A stretch of 62,248 bases of DNA, from NCBI GenBank assembly GCA_013816615.1, contig JACDED010000009.1, positions 1-62,248 on the forward strand, given 5' to 3'. The notes beneath the pieces are model-generated. The model did no database searches. It worked only from the letters and a program-made list of their open reading frames with translations, and was not told the origin of the DNA. Both the position numbers and the translations under genes were made by a program. Each line of letters begins with the position of its first letter. The stretch's first letter is position 1. The stretch comes from Bacteroidota bacterium (lineage in GTDB: Bacteria > Bacteroidota > Bacteroidia > B-17B0 > Aurantibacillaceae). Below are positions 54,741 to 62,180 of the stretch, piece by piece.

Positions 54741-55904
54741 TTAAAACGCCTGTAAAATATCGTTTAAGATATCTTCTTTGTTCTCAAGACCAATAGAAAT
54801 GCGAATTAACCCGGGTGTAATTCCAACAGTTAACCTTTCCTGCTCTGATAATTTACAATGTGTTGATGAGGCCGGATGCGTAGCAATTGTTCTGGCGTCG
54901 CCCAAATTTGGCGAGATCTTTATCATTTGCAATTTATCTAAAAATTGTTTTGCAGCATCATAACCACCTTTTATCGTAAGAGTAATAATACCGCCACCAG
55001 CTTTCATTTGTTTTTTTGCTATGTTGTAATTTGGATGAGATTGTAAAAATGGATAAGAGATATTTTCCAGTTTTGTATTTCCTTCCAAAGCTTGTGCAAT
55101 GTATAAAGCATTTTCGCAATGCCTGTCCATTCTTAATGCTAAAGTTTCTAAGCTCTTGCTTAATACCCACGCGTTAAACGGACTTAAAGACGGGCCGGTT
55201 AATCTGCCAAATAAATAAATATCATTTATAAGTTCTTTTTTACCAACAGTAATTCCTCCCAATACACGGCCTTGTCCATCCATGTATTTAGTGGCAGAGT
55301 GAATCACCAGATCGGCACCAAACTTAATGGGTTGTTGTAAATAAGGCGTTGCAAAACAATTATCTACGATAAAAAGTAAATTATGTTTTTTTGCGATTTT
55401 ATTTACTACTTCAAGATCAATTAATTCTATTGCAGGATTGGTAGGTGTTTCTAAATAAATAAAACGTGTTTCAGGTTTAATCAGTTTTTCTATTTCGGTA
55501 ACGTTATTAGTATTGAAATAAGAATGTGTAATATTTAATTTAGGAAAATATTTTGTAAAGATGGCATGTGTGGCACCAAAAACAGAAGAGCAGGAAACAA
55601 TGTGATCGCCCGATTTTAATAGAGCCATAAAGGTGGTATAGATCGCCGCCATACCAGATCCAAAGGCAACACCTGCCTGAGCACTCTCAAGCAGGCAAAC
55701 TTTATTTACAAACTCATTTACGTTTGGATTGGTATAGCGCGAATATATAAACTCATCTGATTCATCATTAAAAGCAGCACGCATTTCTTCTGCAGTATCA
55801 AAAATAAAACTCGACGTTAAATAGAGTGGGGCAGAATGTTCGTTATTCTGACTGCGCTCCGTTTGCGCCCGTATTGCCTGTGTTTCAAAATGTTTATCTT
55901 CCAT
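54741..55904 (-). CDS. metZ: Trans-sulfuration PLP enzyme, probably O-acyl-homoserine sulfhydrylase
   Basis: This 387-aa Cys/Met-metabolism enzyme has the PLP-lysine motif HSATKYMDGQGRVLGG typical of MetZ-type sulfhydrylases, with FGSGMAAIYTTFMALLKSGD and FIYLETPTNPAIELIDL upstream. It would combine acyl-homoserine with sulfide to form homocysteine. Presence of metX on the same strand suggests O-acetylhomoserine as substrate. Cystathionine gamma-synthase activity cannot be excluded from sequence. It is the last gene of the SAM-riboswitch strand, 75 bp after osmC with a dispersed repeat in between, so it may have partly independent expression. Confidence 0.88.
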   Translation of the reverse strand: MEDKHFETQAIRAQTERSQNNEHSAPLYLTSSFIFDTAEEMRAAFNDESDEFIYSRYTNPNVNEFVNKVCLLESAQAGVAFGSGMAAIYTTFMALLKSGDHIVSCSSVFGATHAIFTKYFPKLNITHSYFNTNNVTEIEKLIKPETRFIYLETPTNPAIELIDLEVVNKIAKKHNLLFIVDNCFATPYLQQPIKFGADLVIHSATKYMDGQGRVLGGITVGKKELINDIYLFGRLTGPSLSPFNAWVLSKSLETLALRMDRHCENALYIAQALEGNTKLENISYPFLQSHPNYNIAKKQMKAGGGIITLTIKGGYDAAKQFLDKLQMIKISPNLGDARTIATHPASSTHCKLSEQERLTVGITPGLIRISIGLENKEDILNDILQAF

Positions 55905-55922
55905 TTATAATTTTTGATGTAT

Positions 55923-55972
55923 GTCCTTCGACTCTGCTTCGACAAGCTCAGCACAAGCTCCTCAGGATGACA
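55923..55972. repeat. Dispersed Bacteroidota repeat between metZ and osmC
   Basis: The bases running from GTCCTTCGACTCTGCTTCG to CTCAGGATGACA match a well-known dispersed intergenic sequence of Bacteroidota (TGTCATCCTGAG...TCGAAGGAC read on the other strand). It holds the internal inverted pairs CTTCGAC/GTCGAAG and AGCTC/GAGCT. Confidence 0.6.
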
Positions 55973-55979
55973 TGAATAT

Positions 55980-56393
55980 TTAGTTTACGCTTACCTTATA
56001 TGTTATTTTTGCTGTTGGCTCTAATGTTTTTGAGACCGAACAATATTTTTCTGCTGATAATTTTACAGCGCGTTCCGCTTTATCTTTATCTACGTTACCT
56101 TTAATTTTAAAGTGTAATGTAATGGTTCTGAACAGCGAATAGTCTTCAATTTTTTCACGTTCACCTTCCACTTCAATTTCAAACGAATCAATAATTTGTT
56201 TTTGTTTTTTTAAGATCAAAATAACATCAATAGCGCTACAGCCTCCCAGAGCTGATAAAAGCAGCTGCATGGGCCGCATGCCCTTTCCGTGTCCGCCAAT
56301 GTCTTTAGCGCCATCCATTAATAAAGAATTACCTTCTTCGTTAACGGCTTCCATGTTAAAATCATCATCTATTCTTTTTATTGCGATCTTCAT
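55980..56393 (-). CDS. OsmC-family protein
   Basis: I choose the ATG at 56393 (137 aa, MKIAIKRIDDDFNM), because the longer frame overlaps the aldo/keto reductase gene and adds no recognisable domain. GMRPMQLLLSALGGCSAIDVI holds the first redox cysteine and AVKLSAEKYCSVSKTL the second, the two-cysteine active site of OsmC/Ohr thiol peroxidases. It should reduce organic hydroperoxides or related electrophiles. It lies 19 bp after the aldo/keto reductase stop, in the metX-to-metZ gene string. Confidence 0.87.
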   Translation of the reverse strand: MKIAIKRIDDDFNMEAVNEEGNSLLMDGAKDIGGHGKGMRPMQLLLSALGGCSAIDVILILKKQKQIIDSFEIEVEGEREKIEDYSLFRTITLHFKIKGNVDKDKAERAVKLSAEKYCSVSKTLEPTAKITYKVSVN

Positions 56394-56412
56394 TTTAGAA
56401 AATAATAATTGG

Positions 56413-57318
56413 TTACGAATTTTTAGCAGTATTAATAGCGGAAAAATATATTTCATGCCAATCCTGTTTATCCAATTCAATATTTACTGCAGACGTTGCA
56501 TTTTTTATTCTTTGCAAATTATTTGTGCCCACTATAGGTAAAGCGCCTGTTTTTAATAACCAGGCAATAGCAAGTTGTTCTTCATTAACAGAATATTTTT
56601 TAACAATTGATCTTAATGTGTTTCGGATATTAAAAGTAGAAGGATCATTTGCATCAAGTAATTTTCCGCCAGCCAATGGTGCCCATGCTAAAGGGCGACT
56701 GTATTGTTGTTTAATAAAATCAATCGTTCCATCGGTAAGCGGTTTGGTATTCAATAAATTAAATTCAAGATGATTGGTAATGATGGGAATGCTTAAACGC
56801 GATTGTAATAATTGATGTTGATGCACTGTAAAATCGGCAACACCAATATATCTGACTGTTCCTTTATTCACCAGTTTCGTTAACGCAGAAGCAGTTTCAT
56901 CTGCATCCATTAGCGGATCGGGATGGTGAAGCAAAAGAATGTCAATATAATCCGTCTGTAAATTTTTAAGAGAATTTTCTACACTTTTAAAAATATGCTC
57001 GGGCGAACTATCGTAATGTCTTAAACGATTGTTGGGATTAGAAGCGCTTATATTATTAATGCCACATTTGGTAGAGAGGACGATGTCTTCACGTTTTACA
57101 TCTACTTCTTTTAAAGCTTTACCAAATAATTTTTCAACCTGGTAATCACCATAAATATCAGCATGATCAAAGGTGGTAATACCTAAATTAAGGCAGGCCT
57201 GTAACTTACTTTTAACAGTTCCGTAGGCAACACCGTCCGGATCTTCCATTGCGCGCCAAAAACTATAAATTACCTGCGATACTTCGGGTCCATTTTCTCC
57301 TAAATGTACTTTTTTCAT
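56413..57318 (-). CDS. Aldo/keto reductase (YdhF-like)
   Basis: This 301-aa TIM-barrel oxidoreductase uses NADPH to reduce aldehydes or ketones. The catalytic Tyr and Asp are in FDHADIYGDYQVEKLFG, the Lys in VLSTKCGI, and the His in DILLLHHPDPLMD. QLAIAWLLKTGALPIVGTNN is the C-terminal cofactor region. The closest architecture is E. coli YdhF. It sits 10 bp after the peroxiredoxin gene and just before osmC, so it may detoxify carbonyls formed by peroxidation. Confidence 0.9.
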   Translation of the reverse strand: MKKVHLGENGPEVSQVIYSFWRAMEDPDGVAYGTVKSKLQACLNLGITTFDHADIYGDYQVEKLFGKALKEVDVKREDIVLSTKCGINNISASNPNNRLRHYDSSPEHIFKSVENSLKNLQTDYIDILLLHHPDPLMDADETASALTKLVNKGTVRYIGVADFTVHQHQLLQSRLSIPIITNHLEFNLLNTKPLTDGTIDFIKQQYSRPLAWAPLAGGKLLDANDPSTFNIRNTLRSIVKKYSVNEEQLAIAWLLKTGALPIVGTNNLQRIKNATSAVNIELDKQDWHEIYFSAINTAKNS

Positions 57319-57328
57319 ACTATTTATT

Positions 57329-57964
57329 TTAAATATTTGGTTGAGGTGTTGTTCTTAAATAGGGCTTTATTTCTTTAAATCCTTTTGGGAATTTCGCAGG
57401 AATATCTTCTGTTTTTATTGACGGAATAATTACTACATCTTCACTGTATTTCCAATTGGCAGGTGTAGCCACACTGTATTCAGCGGTTAATTGTAATGAA
57501 TCTATTACGCGCAATATTTCGTCAAAATTTCTTCCTGTTGAAGCTGGATAAGTAATTAATAATTTTACTTTTTTAGCAGGATCAATTATTACTACTGATC
57601 TTACGGTAAACTTATCTGAAGCGTTTGGATGAACAAAGCCATACAACTTTGAAACTTCAAAAACGGGATCAGCAATGATCGGATAATTTACTTTTGTATT
57701 TTGCGTTTCGTTAATATCGTTTATCCATTTTAAATGCGATTCAACAGGATCAACACTTAACGCGATAACTTTTACATTGCGTTTATCAAATTCAGGTTTT
57801 AATTTGGCAACAGTGCCTAACTCTGTCGTACAAACAGGTGTGAAATCCGCAGGGTGAGAGAATAAGATCCCCCAGCTGTTACCCAAGTATTCGTAAAAAT
57901 TTATTTTCCCTTCGCTCGACTCTGCTACAAAGTCCGGTGCGCTATCTCCTAATCTTAATGACAT
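57329..57964 (-). CDS. 1-Cys peroxiredoxin (Prx6 type)
   Basis: The 211-aa protein has the peroxidatic cysteine C45 in HPADFTPVCTTELG and no other cysteine anywhere in the sequence, so it is a true 1-Cys enzyme. VIALSVDPVESHLKWINDI and the long C-terminal domain (YSVATPANWKYSEDVVIIPS) fit the Prx6/AhpC-TSA-C family. It reduces H2O2 and lipid hydroperoxides with an external thiol. It lies 13 bp after homoserine dehydrogenase, inside the sulfur operon. Confidence 0.93.
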   Translation of the reverse strand: MSLRLGDSAPDFVAESSEGKINFYEYLGNSWGILFSHPADFTPVCTTELGTVAKLKPEFDKRNVKVIALSVDPVESHLKWINDINETQNTKVNYPIIADPVFEVSKLYGFVHPNASDKFTVRSVVIIDPAKKVKLLITYPASTGRNFDEILRVIDSLQLTAEYSVATPANWKYSEDVVIIPSIKTEDIPAKFPKGFKEIKPYLRTTPQPNI

Positions 57965-57977
57965 TTATTTTTCTTTT

Positions 57978-59225
57978 TTAATTATTAATTAATTGTTTTT
58001 CTTTAATTGAAATTTTAGTTTTTGTATTTAATTCTATTTTGTCATTTACCAACGAGATAAATAAATTATTTTTTAAAATATAATCGCGGTTAGTTATAAG
58101 TGTTTGCAGGTTTACTTTTCCCACAATGTAATTGTAATCAGTACCAGTGTATTTTTCAGTGATCTCATCAAATTCGATCTTATCAAGATCGATGATAGAA
58201 TTATAGCGGAAATATACATTTATGAATACATCGTTTGTAAAATCAGAAGCATGCTTTTGAACATGTTTTTTATATTCGTATTTGTAGCCATGCGAAAGCG
58301 CCGAAATATCAGATAATACAGCCGCACCTGTTGGATAGCTTCCGGCACCTTTACCCTGTAAGAATTGCTCGCCCGAAAATTTACCTTCAACAATTACACC
58401 GTTAAATTCATTATCAACATTAAATAATTGATCAGTTTCTTTTACAAAACGTGGCGCAACTAAAATACCCACTTTGTCATTTTCTAGTCGTTGAATAACC
58501 GGTGTCAGTTTTATTTTATAACCCTTTTCAGATGCGTATTTAATATCGTTATCATGTAATGTAGTAATACCAAGATTTAAAATTTGTTCCGGTTTAATGA
58601 TCAGTCCAAAAGCATGTAATGCAATGATCACGGCTTTGTATTTTGGATCAAAACCTTCTACATCGCTTGTTGGATCGGTTTCTGCAAAACCTTTTTCCTG
58701 CGCTTGTTTTAAGGCTGTTGCGTAAGATAATTTTTCGTTAATGGTTTTTGTAAGAATGTAATTCGTTGTTCCGTTAAAGATGCCCGATACTTTTTCCAGT
58801 TCTTCATTATCAAAATATTCTTCTAAAGTTCTAATGATAGGAATGCTTCCACCAGCTGATGCTTCATACAATAAAGAAACATTGTTTTCCTGCTGTAGTT
58901 TATATAATTCTTCCAAATGATTAGCCAATAACTTTTTATTAGCTGTTACCACATGCTTACCTCTTTTTAATGCTTCGCTTACAATATTAAATGCTTCTTC
59001 TGCATCGTCTATCAATTCAACAATTACATCAATTTCGGGATTGTTTAATATTTCCCATTTATCAAAGGTGATTAGCTCTTTTGATACGCTGCGTTCTTTG
59101 GTTTTATCTTTCACTGCAATTTTTACGATGTCGGCTTTAAAGCCGGTGCTATTATTCAACACATAATATAAGCCCTGGCCAACACAGCCAAATCCGAATA
59201 ATCCTATTTTTAATTTCTTTGCCAT
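57978..59225 (-). CDS. hom: Homoserine dehydrogenase
   Basis: The 415-aa enzyme reduces aspartate semialdehyde to homoserine. The N-terminal nucleotide-binding motif is GLFGFGCVGQGLYYVL. TANKKLLANH and YEASAGGSIPIIRTL with VSGIFNGTTNYILTK are the catalytic-domain signatures, and FAETDPTSDVEGFDPKYKAVI follows. The C-terminal ~90 residues do not look like a clear ACT domain, so allosteric threonine inhibition may be absent. It is 14 bp downstream of metX, supplying its substrate. Confidence 0.94.
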   Translation of the reverse strand: MAKKLKIGLFGFGCVGQGLYYVLNNSTGFKADIVKIAVKDKTKERSVSKELITFDKWEILNNPEIDVIVELIDDAEEAFNIVSEALKRGKHVVTANKKLLANHLEELYKLQQENNVSLLYEASAGGSIPIIRTLEEYFDNEELEKVSGIFNGTTNYILTKTINEKLSYATALKQAQEKGFAETDPTSDVEGFDPKYKAVIIALHAFGLIIKPEQILNLGITTLHDNDIKYASEKGYKIKLTPVIQRLENDKVGILVAPRFVKETDQLFNVDNEFNGVIVEGKFSGEQFLQGKGAGSYPTGAAVLSDISALSHGYKYEYKKHVQKHASDFTNDVFINVYFRYNSIIDLDKIEFDEITEKYTGTDYNYIVGKVNLQTLITNRDYILKNNLFISLVNDKIELNTKTKISIKEKQLINN

Positions 59226-59239
59226 TTTTTCTAATATTT

Positions 59240-60304
59240 TTAATTGTTCGTTTTTTGTAAATTCAATTTGTCTTTTTTTATTTTTTCCTCCGCGTAATAC
59301 ACTGAAATGATCTTTGTTAGTTTTTCTGTTTCAATTAAAAACCCATCATGGCCAAAAGCTGAATCTATTTCTGCATAATTTGCACCGTTAATATTCTTTG
59401 CTAAGAATTTTTGTTCTGCCAAAGGAAAAAGTATATCCGTTGTTAAGCCTATTACCAAAGTGCTAGCTTTAATTTGTTTCAATGCCAGCTCTTTTGTTTC
59501 ACTTCTGTTTCTTGCAACGTTGTGACTATCCATGGCATCTAATAATCTTACATAAGAGTAGGCGTTAAAACGATTCGCTAATTTTTCTCCCTGGTAGCGT
59601 TGGTAAGAAGCCGACGCATAATTATTAGTTTTATTATAATTCTCATCTTTTTGTGTTGCATCATACGTGTTATAGCCTCTATAGCTTAATAAGGCAATAC
59701 TTCTTGCAGCAGATAAACCCTTTTTCGCAGCGTCCACTGTATTTGAATAATATGTTCTATCCGCTTTTATCGCTAAACGTTGCGATTCATTAAAAGCAAT
59801 TCCCCATGGCGAGTGTTGCGCATTAGTAGCGATCAAAATTAAATTTTCTGCCAGGTCTTTATTTTGTAATGCCCATTCTTGTGCAATTTGCCCGCCTTGC
59901 GAACCACCAATCAATGTGTGAATTTTATCTATTCGCAAATGCTCTTTTAATAATTCTAAGGATGCAGCAATATCTTTAATAGTTATTTGAGGAAAGTAAT
60001 TGAACCATGCTTCTTTTGTTTCCTGGTTAATACTTAGCGGACCTGTTGTGCCATAGCAAGAACCAATATTGTTTGCGCAAACAATAAAATGATCTTTTGG
60101 ATTGTAAAGACTATTGTCGCCAAACAAACCATTCCACCAGTCGAACACATTGCTGTTTGCGGTTAGTGCGTGGCACACCCAAATAACATTGTTACGCTCT
60201 TTGTTAAGCGTGCCAAAAGTATGGTATGCAATTTCAAGCGAAGGAAGTGATTGACCACTCTCTAATTGAAATCTTTTTTGATATGTAAATTTTGATAAGC
60301 TCAC
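59240..60304 (-). CDS. metX: Homoserine O-acetyltransferase
   Basis: This 354-aa alpha/beta-hydrolase-fold enzyme acetylates homoserine. The nucleophile S135 lies in GGSQGG, a Gln variant of the usual GGSMGG elbow. CHALTANSNV and GSCYGTTGPLSINQ are family marks. The acid is in TDILFPLAEQ and the histidine in FGHDGFLIE. Whether acetyl-CoA or succinyl-CoA is used cannot be fixed from these motifs alone. It is the first enzyme gene after the SAM-I riboswitch leader and the small 80-aa gene. Confidence 0.94.
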   Translation of the reverse strand: MSLSKFTYQKRFQLESGQSLPSLEIAYHTFGTLNKERNNVIWVCHALTANSNVFDWWNGLFGDNSLYNPKDHFIVCANNIGSCYGTTGPLSINQETKEAWFNYFPQITIKDIAASLELLKEHLRIDKIHTLIGGSQGGQIAQEWALQNKDLAENLILIATNAQHSPWGIAFNESQRLAIKADRTYYSNTVDAAKKGLSAARSIALLSYRGYNTYDATQKDENYNKTNNYASASYQRYQGEKLANRFNAYSYVRLLDAMDSHNVARNRSETKELALKQIKASTLVIGLTTDILFPLAEQKFLAKNINGANYAEIDSAFGHDGFLIETEKLTKIISVYYAEEKIKKDKLNLQKTNN

Positions 60305-60321
60305 GTTTTCAGTTTTGTTTT

Positions 60322-60564
60322 TTAGTTATTAAAAATAGTTCCTGAAAAAATTAATTGTTTTTTCTCAACAGAGCTTAACAAATTGACATCGCTTGTTAAA
60401 CGATTTACATGAGGGGGAATGATAGTGAACGGATAAGCGCCACCGCGTTGTGCTATACCATATTCGGTTTGCAATGCTAAAAAATCTTTATGTGTATCAT
60501 CGCCTAATAAATTAGCAGAGATAAGTATGCTTGTATTTTTTGGTTTGTTATTATTGTTATTCAT
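60322..60564 (-). CDS. Small hypothetical protein in the met leader (80 aa)
   Basis: The protein has no recognised family. It starts MNNNNNKPKNTSILISANLLG and is polar to the end, with no signal peptide or cysteine. It lies between the putative attenuator and metX, 17 bp before metX, so it must be in the same transcript. An A-rich stretch precedes the ATG. It could be a small regulator or a decayed gene; conservation would decide. Confidence 0.5.
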   Translation of the reverse strand: MNNNNNKPKNTSILISANLLGDDTHKDFLALQTEYGIAQRGGAYPFTIIPPHVNRLTSDVNLLSSVEKKQLIFSGTIFNN

Positions 60565-60610
60565 GATTTCTTTTTTTAAGGATTAAATAAAATTGTAATT
60601 GAAGGATGCG

Positions 60611-60657
60611 AAAAATCCGGGTAACAGAATGCATCAATTTTGCCCCGGTTGCCAGGG
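60611..60657 (-). promoter_or_regulatory. Two mutually exclusive hairpins (candidate attenuator)
   Basis: On the minus strand CCCUGG-CAA-CCGGGG (60657 to 60643) can form an upstream hairpin with one G-U pair. Its right half, CCGGG, can instead pair with CCCGG at 60621-60617, which is followed by AUUUUU, giving a terminator with a ~22-nt loop. The Cys codons of the leader peptide contain GUUGC, able to pair with GCAAC of the first hairpin. The stems are short (5-6 bp), so this is a structural hypothesis. Confidence 0.45.
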
Positions 60658-60692
60658 TTAAATTTTCCAATAAAATTTTGAGAAAATTTAGC

Positions 60693-60812
60693 TTAGCACA
60701 TGTAGCAGCAGCAACACATACAACAAGCCATCATTAAAAATGAAGAAATGCGGTTAGAATTAAATCCTTTTGACTGAATGTCGTTTTGTTTTTTTGAGTT
60801 TGTGTGTTTCAT
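60693..60812 (-). CDS. 39-aa Met/Cys-rich leader peptide of the sulfur operon
   Basis: A small ORF begins with ATG at 60812, 8 bp after the 3' strand of the riboswitch P1 helix, and ends with TAA at 60693. It encodes an N-terminal polar part (MKHTNSKKQNDIQSK...) and a tail MMACCMCCCCYMC. Eleven of the last 13 residues are Met (4) or Cys (7). Such runs in front of sulfur amino-acid genes are the hallmark of leader peptides that sense charged tRNA. Two alternative hairpins follow the stop codon. A metal-binding peptide is the main alternative reading. Confidence 0.72.
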   Translation of the reverse strand: MKHTNSKKQNDIQSKGFNSNRISSFLMMACCMCCCCYMC

Positions 60813-60820
60813 TTTTCTTT

Positions 60821-60950
60821 TTTTAATTTATTTCTCTCCGTTTTTCATCGGAGTAGGAGTTGGCACCTGTTTTCCAATCCGTAAGGACTTTTAGTTGGTT
60901 GCCAGTGGGTCAGTGAGCCTATTCTCTCGCCACTTCTTAATAAATTAAAA
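60821..60950 (-). promoter_or_regulatory. SAM-I (S-box) riboswitch
   Basis: On the minus strand the conserved core is present: GTGGCGAGAGAATAGGCTCA, then CACTGGCAACC (60907-60897) and GGTGCCAACTCC (60867-60856). The P1 helix is a perfect 12-bp pairing of 60939-60950 with 60821-60832. A small CTCCG/CGGAG hairpin (60854-60837) lies before the 3' strand of P1. SAM binding would stabilise P1 and trap the A-rich start region of the leader peptide. It controls the metX-hom-prx-akr-osmC(-metZ) string. Confidence 0.9.
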
Positions 60951-60977
60951 CACACATTGGGTGGTTTTAATCTGCGA

Positions 60978-61010
60978 CAAATTTAATGCATTTATTTTTA
61001 TACTTCCAAA
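60978..61010 (-). promoter_or_regulatory. Bacteroidota-type promoter of the sulfur operon
   Basis: On the minus strand a -33 TTTG (61010-61007) is followed by 21 bp and a perfect -7 TAAATTTG (60985-60978). The transcript would start about 20 bp before the riboswitch P1 helix. Confidence 0.72.
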
Positions 61011-61155
61011 TAAATTTTAAAATAATTAGCCTTTTGTAGAATTAACGGGTATTTCAGGGCGAAAAAAACAGGCCGGATGCTATCATTTTGGATAATCTTT
61101 GAATGAATTTGAGCTTTTGATTTCCGGAAGCGGCTAAAATTTTGTAAATTGAAGA

Positions 61156-61527
61156 ATGAAGAAATTCTGGATATTTATTTTTTTTAGTTGCTTTTTGACC
61201 TGCTTTTCGCAAATCGACCCCAGTAAAACCGAAACAGGAACGGCCAGCTTTTATGCTAAAAAATTTGAAGGAAGGAAATGCAGTAGTGGGCAAAGATTTC
61301 ATCATGATAGTTTAACGGCTGCACATAAAACCTTAAAGTTTGGAACAAAAGTGAAAGTGATCAATATAAAAAATGATAGTGTTGTATTTGTTACTGTTAA
61401 CGATCGCTTACCAAAAAGCTCGAAACGAAAAATTGATCTTACCATGCGTGCTGCAAAACAATTAAATTTTGTAAAAAGCGGTTTAACTAAAGTAAGAATT
61501 GAAGTTTTAAAAGATTCATTACCTTAG
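61156..61527 (+). CDS. RlpA-like double-psi beta-barrel protein
   Basis: This 123-aa exported protein has a signal peptide (MKKFWIFIFFSCFLTCFS) followed by the RlpA core: ETGTASFYAKKFEGRKCSSG, then LTAAHKTLKFGTKVKVINI and VVFVTVNDRLPKSSKRKIDL. RlpA proteins bind denuded peptidoglycan and some are lytic transglycosylases. There is no SPOR domain, so septal targeting is unlikely to follow the E. coli mode. A lipoprotein gene starts 5 bp after its stop and probably shares the transcript. Confidence 0.85.
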   Translation: MKKFWIFIFFSCFLTCFSQIDPSKTETGTASFYAKKFEGRKCSSGQRFHHDSLTAAHKTLKFGTKVKVINIKNDSVVFVTVNDRLPKSSKRKIDLTMRAAKQLNFVKSGLTKVRIEVLKDSLP

Positions 61528-61532
61528 CGTAT

Positions 61533-62180
61533 ATGAAAAATTATATCTTTCTTTTTTGCGTTTTACTATTTGCTTCTTGTAATAACGAAGAGCAAAAAAA
61601 GTCTGCTGATGTTGTAAAATCTGATAGTAGCGTTGTAGAAACGACATCTTCTTTTCCTTTTTTAGAAAAAAATTTTAAACAACTTACTTTACCATTAAAC
61701 ATGGATACATTGTTTGTTCAAACGGTGGATACGAATCACAGAATTACCTATCAACAAATTCGTCAATTGGGTATTAACTTTTTAAAAGGACAATTAGGTG
61801 ATGGTTTGGTTTATGATATTAATGAGCATGCGCAAATTGATTCGTTAAAGCAAAGCGGCGGCTATAAAGCGTATTTGGAAAAGCTGGATATTGGCATGAC
61901 CAAAACCTGTATTGCTTATAAAGTTGGTGTTGTGAATTTGAGTGATGGAAATAAAATTTTTATCTGGGGAATTACTAATGCAAGTTATGAAGCTTGCCCG
62001 TTCTTTTCAGGAACTTTGTTAGTAGGCACTTTTGTAAATAAGAATAATGAAGCCACACTTTTTAATATGGCTGAACTTTCTGCAGGTGGCGATCCTCCGG
62101 CAATGATGGACACCGAAACAATGGGTCAACTTAATTTTCTGGGGAGCAGATTCATTAAGCAAACAGTTTCCCTAACCTAA
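61533..62180 (+). CDS. Hypothetical lipoprotein (215 aa)
   Basis: The N-terminus MKNYIFLFCVLLFASCNNEE is a lipoprotein signal with lipobox FASC. The mature part is mixed alpha/beta with a GITNASYEACPFFSGTLLVG segment and no domain I recognise. It follows the RlpA-like gene by 5 bp. The Ser/Val-rich stretch after the lipid site is a typical linker, with the NNEE at the start perhaps favouring surface export. Confidence 0.7.
   Translation: MKNYIFLFCVLLFASCNNEEQKKSADVVKSDSSVVETTSSFPFLEKNFKQLTLPLNMDTLFVQTVDTNHRITYQQIRQLGINFLKGQLGDGLVYDINEHAQIDSLKQSGGYKAYLEKLDIGMTKTCIAYKVGVVNLSDGNKIFIWGITNASYEACPFFSGTLLVGTFVNKNNEATLFNMAELSAGGDPPAMMDTETMGQLNFLGSRFIKQTVSLT

Noticed and set aside
60643-60657. Second SAM aptamer, because CTGGCAACC occurs again
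   Set aside because: The other conserved SAM-I segments are missing around it. The match is only nine bases.
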